Counted from the first letter of the stretch, positions 52,081-61,339 are shown. The stretch: DNA of 64,000 nucleotides from Reichenbachiella sp. 5M10 (GCF_002742335.1 NZ_MDGR01000007.1:3786501-3850500), one strand, 5' to 3'. Notes: generated by a model from the letters alone, not told the origin. Program-made: numbers and translations.

Positions 52081-53448
52081 TCACTCCACTTTCGCGAAGT
52101 ACACTTTAGCGGCCTGCATCACTTTGGGTGCAAGGTAGATCGCAGACACCATCGTGGGGATCGCCATCAGACCATACATCACGAAGATCAAGCTCACCAC
52201 TCCGTCTAGACTCCATACCGAACCAATCAAAATGATGGCTACATACCAGTAGTTGAAGAACTTCGCGTACTTGACGCCCACCAAAAAAGAAAGACATTTC
52301 TGTCCCAAGTACGAAAAGCCAAACACCGTCGTAAAGGCAAAAACCAGCACACAAGCAAGGAGTATATAATGCCCCAGGTAAGGAATCGACACATCAAAAG
52401 CCTTGGCTGTCAAAGAAATCCCATCCAGGCCAGTCTCCGTCCAGACCCCAGTCGACAGGATACACAAAGCCGTCATCGTACAGATCACCAGCGTATCAAT
52501 GAATGGCCCCAGCATGGCCGCAAGCCCTTCCCGCACGGGTTCGTCGGTCTTGGCTGCTCCGTGCATCATCGGTGCGGTACCAATACCTGCCTCATTGGAA
52601 AACGCCGCTCGTTTGGCTCCCTCTACCACGATCGCACCTACAGCACCACCCAGCACTGCGTCCGCATGAAACGCATCTTCGAATATCAAAAAGAAACTAT
52701 CAACCACGCCACTCCAGTTCACAACCATAATCACAAGTACGCTCAGGATGTACACTACGACCATGAGCGGCACCAAGCGTGACGCTACTTCACCGATCCG
52801 TTTGATCCCACCAAAAATCACAAGTACCGCAAAAAACACGATAACCATCCCTAGCGAAAGATCCACCAAGAACTCATTCCCCTCTACCCAACCGAGTGGA
52901 CGAATGAGCACCTCACGTGTGACCTGCACAATCTGATTGGCTTGAAAAATAGGTGTAGCACCAAAGAACCCCGCTACCGCAAAAAACACGGCCAGCGGTT
53001 TGAAATATTTGGGCATCCCCTCTCGAATCACATACATCGGGCCACCCTGTATCTGTCCCTCACTATCATAGCCACGGTACATCACCGCCAGCGTACAGGT
53101 AAAAAACTTGGTCGCCATACCTACAAAAGCACTGACCCACATCCAAAATATTGCTCCTGGCCCGCCTGCCACGATCGCCAGCGCTACGCCGCTGACATTG
53201 CCCATACCTACGGTAGCAGCCAGATGGCCAGACAAGGCCTGAAAGTGAGAAATCTCACCCTTCTCTTCTGGGCTATCGTACTTGCCTCGAAGGATATTGA
53301 TCGAATGCCCGAGGTAACGAAAAGGCAAAAACCTAGAGTAGAGCATAAAGAAGAGCCCTCCTCCGATCAACAAAAAGAGCAAAGGCTTGCCCCATACAAA
53401 TGATTCTGCTTGCTTAAAAAAATCTTCTAACGTGTATAAAAAATCCAT
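52081..53448 (-). CDS. AGCS-family sodium:alanine symporter
   Basis: 455 residues from ATG 53448 (MDFLYTLEDFFKQAESFVWG); an ATG at 53502 would add 18 residues. About ten membrane helices. AGCS signatures are visible: FQALSGHLAATVGMGNVSGVALAI (excerpt), GPGAIFWMWVSAFVGMATKF and GGPMYVI. The CNIP-like N-G-I-G-T-A segment appears as NEAGIGTAPMMH. Transport of alanine or glycine with Na+ is the family activity. It lies 64 nt downstream of the SGNH esterase stop in the same direction. Confidence 0.92.
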   Translation of the reverse strand: MDFLYTLEDFFKQAESFVWGKPLLFLLIGGGLFFMLYSRFLPFRYLGHSINILRGKYDSPEEKGEISHFQALSGHLAATVGMGNVSGVALAIVAGGPGAIFWMWVSAFVGMATKFFTCTLAVMYRGYDSEGQIQGGPMYVIREGMPKYFKPLAVFFAVAGFFGATPIFQANQIVQVTREVLIRPLGWVEGNEFLVDLSLGMVIVFFAVLVIFGGIKRIGEVASRLVPLMVVVYILSVLVIMVVNWSGVVDSFFLIFEDAFHADAVLGGAVGAIVVEGAKRAAFSNEAGIGTAPMMHGAAKTDEPVREGLAAMLGPFIDTLVICTMTALCILSTGVWTETGLDGISLTAKAFDVSIPYLGHYILLACVLVFAFTTVFGFSYLGQKCLSFLVGVKYAKFFNYWYVAIILIGSVWSLDGVVSLIFVMYGLMAIPTMVSAIYLAPKVMQAAKVYFAKVE

Positions 53449-53512
53449 AAAGGAGTGAAAATAGTAAAGTCCAGAGTCCTCTTGACCCCAAACCGTGTTC
53501 ATTGTAAATGAT

Positions 53513-54208
53513 TTACAGCAAAGGCTGTAGCACAGCCCATACATTCTCGGCTAAGATTGCATGCCCCTCAGCTGTAGGATGTATTCCATCTTCCAAGTTC
53601 AGCTCGGGTATACCTGCTACACCTTGCAGGATAAATGGAATCAACGGCAACTCGTACTCCGCAGCGAGCTCTGGATAAATGCGCTGAAAATCTTCCGCAT
53701 AGTCCGCTCCCATGTTCGGTGGGATCATCATGCCTGCCAGTACCACTTGACAGGTTGGGTATTTGGCTTTGACCTTGTCAATGATCGACCGTAAGTTTTT
53801 TCGAGTCTCCTCTGTACTCACGCCTCTCAGTCCATCGTTTGCGCCAAGCTCTAGGACGAAAATATCGATCGGATTCTTCAGCACCCACTCCACCCGAGCA
53901 TCCCCGCTGGCAGTAGTCTCTCCACTCAAACCTGCATTGATCGTTTGATAGGGCAATTCCATTGAGTCCAATCGCTCCTGAATCAAAGCTGGAAACGCTT
54001 CGGTCAGGTCCAATTTGTATCCTGCGGTGATGCTGTTGCCAAAAAAGAGTATGGTCTTCTTCTCTTCATCTGCGACTTGCTTGGTCTCTTCAATTTCTGA
54101 AGTAGATGCTGTTTTTTGCTTTTGATCTGAACTACAACTGGTCAGGATCGACAAAAAAAAGATCGTCAGAAAAACCGTCGTGGGTATCCGTAAGTTTCTA
54201 ATGCACAT
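53513..54208 (-). CDS. SGNH-hydrolase arylesterase/lysophospholipase (TesA-like)
   Basis: 231 residues with a lipobox (TSC at Cys25) and a Ser/Thr/Lys/Glu linker. The GDSL-type blocks are present: I-L-F-F-G-N-S (Ser59), INAGLSGETTASG, ELGANDGLRG and D-G-I-H-P-T (Asp207, His210). The usual first-block Asp is replaced by Asn in F-G-N-S, a common variant. Expected location is the periplasm, lipid-anchored. In proteobacteria the homologue tesA sits next to ybbA-ybbP; here a similar ABC pair starts 1.9 kb away. Confidence 0.88.
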   Translation of the reverse strand: MCIRNLRIPTTVFLTIFFLSILTSCSSDQKQKTASTSEIEETKQVADEEKKTILFFGNSITAGYKLDLTEAFPALIQERLDSMELPYQTINAGLSGETTASGDARVEWVLKNPIDIFVLELGANDGLRGVSTEETRKNLRSIIDKVKAKYPTCQVVLAGMMIPPNMGADYAEDFQRIYPELAAEYELPLIPFILQGVAGIPELNLEDGIHPTAEGHAILAENVWAVLQPLL

Positions 54209-54282
54209 GATTTTCGGGTGTATTTCGATAAGAAACCAAAATTAACTTTCTAATCCTAAATGGTTTGAAATAAATTAATAAT

Positions 54283-54290
54283 TAATTTTG
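54283..54290 (+). promoter_or_regulatory. -7 promoter box for panD
   Basis: TAATTTTG matches TAnnTTTG; a TTTG lies 15 nt upstream at 54264-54267. It is 66 nt before the ATG at 54357. Confidence 0.5.
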
Positions 54291-54356
54291 CGTTTCGTAA
54301 ACAACATTGCATTAGGGCACAACGTAAGTGCTGAACCATACAAGAACGACTTGATT

Positions 54357-54728
54357 ATGAGATGGATGATGAGATCAAAGATTCACAAAGCGGTAGTCAC
54401 CGAAGCGAATCTGAATTATGTGGGGAGTATTACTATAGACAAGGATTTCCTCGATATGGTAGGGCTCAAAAAGGGCGAAAAAGTCCAAATCGTGAGCAAC
54501 ACTTCGGGTGCTAGATTAGAAACCTACGTGATCGAAGGAGACCGTGGATCCAAAGAAATCTGTATGAATGGTGCTGCCTCTCACCTCATCGGTGAAGGCG
54601 AAGAGATCATCATCATCGGGTACGAACTTACCAATGAAGACATCACTCCAAGTGTGATTCTACTGGACAAAGACAACAACTTCGTAGAATACCTCGAAGA
54701 ATCCGTAGAGCTCAACCGCTTTCTCTAA
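54357..54728 (+). CDS. panD: Aspartate 1-decarboxylase
   Basis: 123 residues from ATG 54357 (MRWMMRSKIHKAVVTEANLN); the longer frame from TTG 54288 overlaps the promoter. The self-cleavage site Gly23-Ser24 in NYVGSITID yields the pyruvoyl cofactor, and the catalytic loop ends with YVIEGDRGSKEICMNGAAS. It makes beta-alanine for pantothenate, partnering panC at 26 kb. It appears monocistronic with a strong terminator. Confidence 0.94.
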   Translation: MRWMMRSKIHKAVVTEANLNYVGSITIDKDFLDMVGLKKGEKVQIVSNTSGARLETYVIEGDRGSKEICMNGAASHLIGEGEEIIIIGYELTNEDITPSVILLDKDNNFVEYLEESVELNRFL

Positions 54729-54747
54729 GCCATTGAACCTATCGTAG

Positions 54748-54785
54748 AAAAAGGATGCTGGAAATGACTCTCCAGCATCCTTTTT
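54748..54785. terminator. Bidirectional terminator between panD and the ExbB-like gene
   Basis: A 15-bp perfect stem (54748-54762 with 54771-54785; core GGATGCTGGA) with an 8-nt loop and A/T tracts on both sides. Confidence 0.9.
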
Positions 54786-54795
54786 TTATCCCTCA

Positions 54796-55173
54796 TCAAA
54801 CAGCCTGTCTCGCTATCATTTTGGCACTAGCCATCTTGAGACCAAACCACAGCAGGTAAGAAATCAAGCATATTACGATCCCATACATACTGGTGATCGA
54901 AGACACCTTCAATCCCCCGGCCAACAAGGCCTGAGATACTTGCCCCACTTGCTCTATGGACTGAAAAGCCGAATACAGACCAATGAACTGCCCCAGCACG
55001 CCAAACACCAAAGCAAACAACCCTATAGACTTGACCCAACTGACATCCACCGCTTTCCCGTTGAAAAGAGCAATAAATTGAGCTATTGTTATCGCCACTA
55101 TCCCCATCAGCAACAATGTCAACACGCCCATAAAAAGGCTTCCGCCCATGTAAAATAATTCTACCATGATCAT
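54796..55173 (-). CDS. Small MotA/TolQ/ExbB-like membrane protein
   Basis: 125 residues with three to four membrane helices. The segment VLGQFIGLYSAFQSIEQVGQVS and the following GGLKVSSITSMYGIVICLISYLLW (excerpts) resemble the conserved membrane block of ExbB/TolQ/MotA proton channels, but most of the periplasmic and cytoplasmic parts are missing. A short member or a degenerate relative is possible. No ExbD-like gene is beside it. Confidence 0.6.
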   Translation of the reverse strand: MIMVELFYMGGSLFMGVLTLLLMGIVAITIAQFIALFNGKAVDVSWVKSIGLFALVFGVLGQFIGLYSAFQSIEQVGQVSQALLAGGLKVSSITSMYGIVICLISYLLWFGLKMASAKMIARQAV

Positions 55174-55306
55174 TTAAATTTAAGTGAAAAATATAAAATC
55201 AAAGGTAGAGTCAGCCACAGCCTGATGTCAATGCAGAATCCAGTCCTAAACCTGCTACTCGTCGACAAAAGTTCGATATTCGGTATTAATTCAACATTTT
55301 AGCGAC

Positions 55307-56056
55307 ATGAAAATCACTCGACATGTTTTCTTTTGGGTCGTCATCGTCCTGCTGCTCACCTTGATCTTTGGCAAATCCTATCACAGCTTTTCAGAGTCGT
55401 TTTACTTCGTCTGCTTGCTACTCCCGATGACAGTCGGTACTGCTTACTATTTCAACTATTATTTAGTACCTAAGTACTTGTTCATGCAGCGCTATGGCAA
55501 GTTTGTACTTTACAGCTTTTATCTACTAATCATCTCACTCAACCTTGAGATGCTCGTCATCACCACCGCCTTCATTGTACTCGCCGAGTATGACTTCACC
55601 AACATGAACCCCATCACCACAGACGTGTCCATATTGACCCTAGCGCTATACTTTGTCGTTTTTGGTTTTTCCTTCGTTCGTTTGGTTCGGTTCTATTTTC
55701 AAAACCAACAATCCATTTCTCGGTTCGAAGAGGAAGTCAAAAAAGCAAGTACCACCACCATTACCATAAAAGAAAATCGCAAAAATCGCCCTGTCAACCT
55801 CGATGACATCCACTACATCGAAAGCCTCAGCGACTATGTCACGATTCACCTCTCGGGTGAAAAAATCACCACCAAAGAAAAAATCAGCGTACTCGAGTAT
55901 CGCCTACCCAGCCAGTTCATCCGTATCCACCGTTCCTTCCTTGTCAATCGTCATCATGTCACGGCATTCGCCAAAGATCAAGTTCAAATCGGTGAACTCA
56001 CCCTTCCCATCAGCAGAACCTACAAACAAAAGGCAATTAGGAGCCTCGAAGCTTAA
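55307..56056 (+). CDS. Membrane-anchored LytTR-domain transcriptional regulator
   Basis: 249 residues. Four membrane helices fill the first ~130 residues (VVIVLLLTLIFG, FVCLLLPMTVGTAYYF, LEMLVITTAFIVLA, LYFVVFGFSFVRLV excerpts). A short coiled linker follows, then a LytTR DNA-binding domain (about 150-249: IHYIESLSDYVTIHLSGEKI, FIRIHRSFLVNRHHVTAF, LPISRTYKQ). It resembles a fused membrane sensor/regulator lacking kinase and receiver domains. It lies 45 nt upstream of an ABC ATPase/permease pair, its likely regulatory target (inference). Confidence 0.85.
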   Translation: MKITRHVFFWVVIVLLLTLIFGKSYHSFSESFYFVCLLLPMTVGTAYYFNYYLVPKYLFMQRYGKFVLYSFYLLIISLNLEMLVITTAFIVLAEYDFTNMNPITTDVSILTLALYFVVFGFSFVRLVRFYFQNQQSISRFEEEVKKASTTTITIKENRKNRPVNLDDIHYIESLSDYVTIHLSGEKITTKEKISVLEYRLPSQFIRIHRSFLVNRHHVTAFAKDQVQIGELTLPISRTYKQKAIRSLEA

Positions 56057-56101
56057 ACCCTTTGGTTCATATCCCGTAAATTGTGACTTATAGTATCCTT
56101 T

Positions 56102-56803
56102 ATGTCACAGATTTTAGAAGTTCACAAGCTCTCCAAAACATACCAAAGCGGAGAAAAAAACCTTACCGTATTAGATCAAATTTCCTTCAGTCTAGAAGCA
56201 GGAAAATCCCTTGCGATCGTAGGTCCCTCTGGCAGTGGCAAAACCACTCTACTCGGACTCTGCGCAGGATTAGATCGAATCGATACAGGCAGTGTCAGCA
56301 TAGCAGGGCACGTCCTTGATCAACTCAGCGAAGATCAAAAAGCGCAAGTACGCAACGAAAACGTAGGCTTTGTCTTTCAGAACTTCCAACTGATCCCTAC
56401 GCTCACAGCACTAGAGAATGTAATGATCCCCCTCGAACTCCTCGGTGACAAAAATGCACTTCAAGAAGCTACAGCTCTCCTCGATCAAGTCGGGCTGGCA
56501 GATCGAAAAAACCACTACCCGTCCCAACTCTCAGGAGGAGAACAACAGCGAGTAGCACTGGCACGCGCCTTCTCCAACCGTCCCAAAATCCTCTTCGCCG
56601 ACGAACCCACCGGCAACCTAGACGAAGAGACAGGTGCTAAAATCGAAAAATTGCTCTTCGACCTCAACCGAGACAAGGGCACTGCCCTCGTACTCGTGAC
56701 CCACGACATAGAGCTCGCCCACAAAACCGACCACCTCATTCGTCTCAAGGGCGGAAAAGTATTTGAATCCGATCTCCTCAGCCAAACACACGCTCAATCT
56801 TGA
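56102..56803 (+). CDS. ABC transporter ATP-binding protein (LolD/MacB/YbbA type)
   Basis: 233 residues. Walker A GPSGSGKTT, Q-loop FVFQNFQLIPTLTALENV, signature LSGGEQQRVALARA, Walker B ILFADEPTGNLD and the H-loop VLVTHDIELA. This subtype pairs with FtsX-like permeases in lipoprotein sorting, macrolide export or the YbbAP system. The permease gene follows within 30 nt. The 'SGSGKTTLLGLCAGLDRID' context is typical of MacB/YbbA. Confidence 0.93.
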   Translation: MSQILEVHKLSKTYQSGEKNLTVLDQISFSLEAGKSLAIVGPSGSGKTTLLGLCAGLDRIDTGSVSIAGHVLDQLSEDQKAQVRNENVGFVFQNFQLIPTLTALENVMIPLELLGDKNALQEATALLDQVGLADRKNHYPSQLSGGEQQRVALARAFSNRPKILFADEPTGNLDEETGAKIEKLLFDLNRDKGTALVLVTHDIELAHKTDHLIRLKGGKVFESDLLSQTHAQS

Positions 56804-56829
56804 AATCACCGCATTTAGTTCCTAGACAA

Positions 56830-59355
56830 ATGTCCCACACCTGGCTACTCCGCATGGCCTGGAAAGACAGCCGACGCAGCAGATCCAAACTCCTACTATT
56901 CACACTATCCATCACGATAGGCATAGCGGCACTAGTTGCCATCAACTCCTTCAAAGAAAACCTCAACGACGAGATCAACAACCAATCTAAGTCCCTACTC
57001 GGCGCAGATCTGGAGGTATATTCTCAAAAGCCCTTCACTGCAGAGCAAATGGGCTTGATAGATAGTATGGGGCAAATTCGTTCTCTACAGAGTCGTTTTT
57101 CTTCCATGATATATTTCCCTCAAACGGGAGCTACCCGATTGATACAAGTCAGAACTCTAAAGGGGGATTACCCCTACTACGGCGTGATTGAAACGTCTCC
57201 AGTTTCGGCAGCCACAGAATTCAAATCAGGACTCTATGCACTCGTAGATGAGACTCTGATGATACAGTACAATGCCAACATCGGTGATCCCGTCAAGATA
57301 GGGCAACTAGAATTCCAGATCATAGGAAAATTACAAAGCATACCAGGTCAAAACAGTGTCAATACTGCCGTAGCTCCAGTAGTCTACATCCCACACCAAT
57401 ACTTACAGCAAACAGGACTTGTCGAGCGAGGCAGCCGCGTGTACTACTCCTACTTTTTCAAAACAGATCAAGAAATTATCGAAGAGGAATTCGATGAGAC
57501 GTACAAAGATCGACTCGAGGAGTTGTCGTTGCGCTATGAGACAGTCGACAAACGCAAGAAAAACACCAGCATCGCCTTCAACAACACGACCATATTCTTG
57601 AATATGTCCGCATTCATTGCTCTCCTCTTGGGGAGCATTGGCATAGCAGGAGCAGTCTACAGCTACCTCCAAGAGAAAAAACGCTCTGTGGCTATCCTCA
57701 GATGTTTGGGGCTCGGTGGTAAACAAGCGTTCCTCATTTATCTCTACCAAGTCCTAGTCATGGGCTCTGTCGGCTCCCTGATCGGAGTAGCAATAGGAAC
57801 TAGTCTCCAATTGTTCATGCCTGGTTGGGTAGAAGGTCTCGTTCCTTTTTCGATCCAAACACGGTTCTACTGGCTCACCGCTCTTGAAGGCCTTTTCATT
57901 GGAATAGTCGTCACGCTGCTCTTTTCTTTGTTGCCGCTGCTCTCGATATTGAAGGTTTCTCCCCTCAATTCGATCCGCTCGGAATTCGAATCAGAGAATG
58001 ACCAAAAAGGCCTGTTAGTCAAAAGCTCCCTCTATGGCTTGATCACTTTGTTCTTGTTTTCCTTTTCTTACTTTCAAATTAGAGAATGGGATCAAGCAGC
58101 AATTTTCATCGGAGGCCTGCTGGTGACCTTTGTTTTACTTTGGGCCTTATCCAAAGGTCTGATTTATCTAGCCAAAATCACTAGCTCCCCCAGCTGGAGT
58201 TTTCTCTTCCGTCATGGAGTAGCCAACCTCCACCGCCCCAAAAACCAAACGGGTCTACTCATCATCACAGTAGGTATGTGCACCATGCTCATCTCTATCA
58301 TGTATTTTTCGCGACACGTACTGCTCGATCAGATTACCCTTGCGGGAAGCAAAGAACGTCCCAACATGGTACTCTTCGATATTCAAACACATCAAAAAGA
58401 TGAGATCGAGAAGGTGATCATGGATTTTGACTTACCCGTTGTACAAAATGTACCTGTAGTAACGATGCGTCTTCTCGAATACAATGGGATCACCAAAAAA
58501 GAAGCCAGCCAGGACTCAACTTTGGAAATCCCGGACTGGCTCTACAACCGAGAGTACCGAGTGACTTTCCGAGACAGCTTGATCAGTTCCGAGACCCTCA
58601 CCGAGGGCCAGTTACGTACCCACCAACCCAACGATTCTATTTTCATCTCTGTAGACGAGGGATTTGCCGAGAGGCGAAAATGGAAGCTTGGAGATAAAAT
58701 TATATTTAATGTACAGGGCGCATTGATGAAAACCTATATCGGCAGCTTTAGAAAAATAGACTGGCGCAGGATACAAACTAATTTTCTCGTACTTTTTCCT
58801 ACAGGGATACTCGAAGAAGCCCCGCAGTTTCATGTGCTCGTCACCAAAGTGAAGGACAATCAACAATCCGCGAGCTTCCAACAAACCATCGTCAAGCACT
58901 TTCCCAATATATCAATCATCGATCTCGAACTCGTCCTACAAACCGTCGAAGAAGTGCTCACCAAAATTTCGTTTGTCATCCAATTCATGGCCCTGATCTC
59001 CGTACTCACAGGGCTACTCGTACTCATCAACTCCATCGTTTTGAGCAAATCCCAGCGAATCAAGGACAGTGTGCTCTTGCGAACCCTAGGAGCCAAATCC
59101 AAACATATCATGAGTGTCATCGCCATAGAATACATCGCTCTAGGTCTCATCGCAGCAACCACAGGTCTGCTGACCGCTCACCTCTTGACATGGGTCCTCT
59201 CTGTCACTCTATTTGAAGCCGAGTACACAATCGATTTTGCCTCGACGGGCTATCTACTTCTTGTGGTGACTTTCTCCACATTGGGGATGGGATTACTCAA
59301 TATGCGACCAGTTCTGAACGAAACGCCACTCACTATACTAAGAAGAGAAAGCTAA
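56830..59355 (+). CDS. FtsX-like ABC transporter permease (YbbP type)
   Basis: 841 residues from ATG 56830; a TTG at 56800 overlapping the ATPase stop is an alternative. The layout is ten predicted membrane helices: an N-terminal helix, a periplasmic domain, two FtsX core helix groups (about 265-395 and 755-840) and two central helices (about 405-450). The second periplasmic domain is at 490-690. Duplicated FtsX domains with two extra central helices match the YbbP family rather than LolC/E or MacB. Probable partner of the ATPase upstream; substrate unknown. Confidence 0.85.
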   Translation: MSHTWLLRMAWKDSRRSRSKLLLFTLSITIGIAALVAINSFKENLNDEINNQSKSLLGADLEVYSQKPFTAEQMGLIDSMGQIRSLQSRFSSMIYFPQTGATRLIQVRTLKGDYPYYGVIETSPVSAATEFKSGLYALVDETLMIQYNANIGDPVKIGQLEFQIIGKLQSIPGQNSVNTAVAPVVYIPHQYLQQTGLVERGSRVYYSYFFKTDQEIIEEEFDETYKDRLEELSLRYETVDKRKKNTSIAFNNTTIFLNMSAFIALLLGSIGIAGAVYSYLQEKKRSVAILRCLGLGGKQAFLIYLYQVLVMGSVGSLIGVAIGTSLQLFMPGWVEGLVPFSIQTRFYWLTALEGLFIGIVVTLLFSLLPLLSILKVSPLNSIRSEFESENDQKGLLVKSSLYGLITLFLFSFSYFQIREWDQAAIFIGGLLVTFVLLWALSKGLIYLAKITSSPSWSFLFRHGVANLHRPKNQTGLLIITVGMCTMLISIMYFSRHVLLDQITLAGSKERPNMVLFDIQTHQKDEIEKVIMDFDLPVVQNVPVVTMRLLEYNGITKKEASQDSTLEIPDWLYNREYRVTFRDSLISSETLTEGQLRTHQPNDSIFISVDEGFAERRKWKLGDKIIFNVQGALMKTYIGSFRKIDWRRIQTNFLVLFPTGILEEAPQFHVLVTKVKDNQQSASFQQTIVKHFPNISIIDLELVLQTVEEVLTKISFVIQFMALISVLTGLLVLINSIVLSKSQRIKDSVLLRTLGAKSKHIMSVIAIEYIALGLIAATTGLLTAHLLTWVLSVTLFEAEYTIDFASTGYLLLVVTFSTLGMGLLNMRPVLNETPLTILRRES

Positions 59356-59428
59356 CCCATCATCATAACTATCTGAAAAACAATATGTAAAGTTTCAATC
59401 CATCTCTCAATAAATAAGGGTGGCACAC

Positions 59429-59453
59429 CGTTTGTTTGTCATAGAAACAAACG
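59429..59453 (+). promoter_or_regulatory. Hairpin upstream of a 22-codon frame
   Basis: A 9-bp perfect stem CGTTTGTTT (59429-59437) with AAACAAACG (59445-59453) and a 7-nt loop. There is no following T run, so it could be a structure in the leader of the tiny frame at 59461 or the 3' end of the ABC transcript. Confidence 0.35.
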
Positions 59454-59460
59454 CTAAGTA

Positions 59461-59529
59461 ATGAAACAGTTCAGAGTCATATTAATCATCGTCTTGATCA
59501 GTTGTTCTTTGATGGCCTTCGCTATCTGA
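59461..59529 (+). CDS. Possible 22-aa hydrophobic peptide
   Basis: An ATG-started frame of 22 codons (MKQFRVILIIVLISCSLMAF plus two residues) that looks exactly like a bacterial signal peptide or membrane anchor, with a Cys in a lipobox-like I-S-C-S context, but stops at once. It lies just after the hairpin at 59429-59453. It may be a truncated lipoprotein, a small membrane peptide or chance. Confidence 0.25.
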   Translation: MKQFRVILIIVLISCSLMAFAI

Positions 59530-59612
59530 GCCGCCTCTTATCATCGCATAGCTCCATTGATACAGGAGTAGCTTGACCCACCCCTAAATCTCTCGCATAT
59601 TCATTCAAAAAC

Positions 59613-60122
59613 ATGAAAATGCATCCCCTTGCCGCACTACTCTTATTCTTCACGTTGTTACAATGTAGCCCTCCTCCCAAGCCCGACGTTCCTACACTGA
59701 CTACAACTGAAACAGCGATTCGCCAAGTTGTACTCGACCTCTTTCAAGCCATGTATGACGGAGATAGTAGCCGTGCTCATGATTTGTTTCAAACGGACGC
59801 CAAACTCTACACGATCTACCTTCGAAACGATTCGACCCAATTTCATAGAGGCGAGGTTTCTCAGTTTCTAACAGCCATAGGTACAGCCCACGAATTCAAA
59901 TGGATCGAAAAATCATGGAACTACAAAATCTCCGTAGATGGAGGGTTGGGGCAGGTCTGGTGTGATTATGCCTTCTTTGCTGGTGACAGCTTCAGTCATT
60001 GTGGTGTAGATGCCTTTCAGCTCGTACATACAACAGAGGGTTGGAGGATCTTTTCTCTCGCAGATACTCGGCGCAAAGAAGCATGTATCTTCCCTACAGG
60101 AGCCTATTTTGAACCAAAATAG
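59613..60122 (+). CDS. NTF2/SnoaL-like lipoprotein
   Basis: 169 residues, lipobox at Cys18 (TLLQC). The mature part opens ETAIRQVVLDLFQAMYDGDS, followed by a cone-shaped alpha+beta pattern: AKLYTIYLRNDSTQFHRGE, VWCDYAFFAGDSFSHCGVDA, GWRIFSLADTRR (excerpts). This is the nuclear transport factor 2 (SnoaL-like) fold. Many members bind small ligands; no catalytic residue can be named. It is predicted to be membrane-anchored and extra-cytoplasmic. Confidence 0.75.
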   Translation: MKMHPLAALLLFFTLLQCSPPPKPDVPTLTTTETAIRQVVLDLFQAMYDGDSSRAHDLFQTDAKLYTIYLRNDSTQFHRGEVSQFLTAIGTAHEFKWIEKSWNYKISVDGGLGQVWCDYAFFAGDSFSHCGVDAFQLVHTTEGWRIFSLADTRRKEACIFPTGAYFEPK

Positions 60123-60135
60123 GCAACTCCAGGCA

Positions 60136-60166
60136 CAAAAAAAGGGCTACCTCACTGGCAGCCCTT
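60136..60166 (-). terminator. Terminator of the glnA transcript
   Basis: A stem AAGGGCT (60142-60148) with AGCCCTT (60160-60166). On the minus strand it is followed by a T tract. It may also end the NTF2-like gene's transcript. Confidence 0.7.
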
Positions 60167-60188
60167 CTTATTATTTATTGCTAATTTC

Positions 60189-61199
60189 TTATCCTACAGT
60201 CTTCACTGTTTTGATAATTCTTGCTGCTACTTTGTACGGATCAGCGTTAGAAGCTGGTCTTCTATCTTCTAGATAACCTGACCATCCTTTGTTCTTTGTG
60301 TAAAGAGGAATACGAATAGACGCTCCTCTATCAGACACACCGTATGAGAAGTCAGTGATCGCAGCAGTCTCGTGCAATCCAGTCAATCTCTGATCGTTGT
60401 ATGCACCATAAACAGCGATATGCTCATCTACTACGCTTCTGAAAGCTTCACATACTTTCTTGATTTTCTCTTCTGATGCCGCAGTTCTCAAGTAGGTATT
60501 AGAGAAGTTGGCGTGCATTCCCGAACCGTTCCAGTCTGTAGCACCTAGTGGTTTCGGGTGGTACTCGATGTACAATCCGTACTGCTCAGACAATCTCTCC
60601 ATCAAGTATCTTCCGATCCAAATCTCGTCACCTGCTTGCTGTGCACCTTTGGCAAATATTTGCCACTCCCACTGTCCAGCAGCTACTTCACCGTTAGTTC
60701 CTTCGATATTCAAACCAGCAGCGATACATAGATCGAGATGCTCGTCTTTGAAGTCTCTACCGAATACATTTTGTCCTCCTACACCACAGTAGTATGGTCC
60801 CTGAGGAGCAGGGTATCCACCAGCTGGGAATCCAACAGGCAATTTAGTCTCTGGATCCATCAAGAAGTACTCTTGCTCAAACCCAAACCAGAAGTCATCA
60901 TCTTGATCGTCGATAGTAGCTCTACCATTAGATTCGTGTGGAGTACCGTCAGCATTCAATACCTCAGTCATCACCAAGTAACCGTTTTCGATTGCTGGAT
61001 CTGGACATATATAGACTGGCTTCAAAATACAATCAGAAGAACCGCCTTCTGCTTGCTGGGTTGATGAACCGTCAAATGACCACTCAGGACAATCCTCTAG
61101 CTTACCGCTAAAATCTGATACAACTTTGGTTTTACTTCTAAGAGATTGAGTAGGCTGGTATCCATCTAGCCAGATATACTCTAATTTTGATTTTGCCAT
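60189..61199 (-). CDS. glnA: Glutamine synthetase, type II (eukaryotic-like, GSII)
   Basis: 336 residues, much shorter than GSI (~470) or GSIII (~730) and matching GSII. The beta-grasp start (LEYIWLDGYQPTQSLRSKT), WSFDGSSTQQAEGGSSDCILKP, the glutamate/metal site GFEQEYFLMD, the GQWEWQIF segment and DWNGSGMHANFS support this, as does the late ASIRIPL. It makes glutamine from glutamate and ammonia. It is on the same strand as amt and the outer-membrane barrel gene, but a strong -7 box at 61332 suggests its own promoter. Confidence 0.94.
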   Translation of the reverse strand: MAKSKLEYIWLDGYQPTQSLRSKTKVVSDFSGKLEDCPEWSFDGSSTQQAEGGSSDCILKPVYICPDPAIENGYLVMTEVLNADGTPHESNGRATIDDQDDDFWFGFEQEYFLMDPETKLPVGFPAGGYPAPQGPYYCGVGGQNVFGRDFKDEHLDLCIAAGLNIEGTNGEVAAGQWEWQIFAKGAQQAGDEIWIGRYLMERLSEQYGLYIEYHPKPLGATDWNGSGMHANFSNTYLRTAASEEKIKKVCEAFRSVVDEHIAVYGAYNDQRLTGLHETAAITDFSYGVSDRGASIRIPLYTKNKGWSGYLEDRRPASNADPYKVAARIIKTVKTVG

Positions 61200-61331
61200 T
61201 TTTCTATAAGTATTTAATAATTTTCTAATTCTAAGCTCTTTTCACTTTTGGGGGGGTGTTGTATATGAGATAGATGTGTCGTCAGTTATTTTGTGGTCTA
61301 CCGAGAACAAATACGTATTATTACGGAATAC

Positions 61332-61339
61332 CAAAGGTA
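61332..61339 (-). promoter_or_regulatory. -7 promoter box for glnA
   Basis: On the minus strand it reads TACCTTTG, a perfect TAnnTTTG match, 132 nt upstream of the glnA ATG with a TTTG 11 nt farther upstream. The resulting leader would be about 120 nt. Confidence 0.55.
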
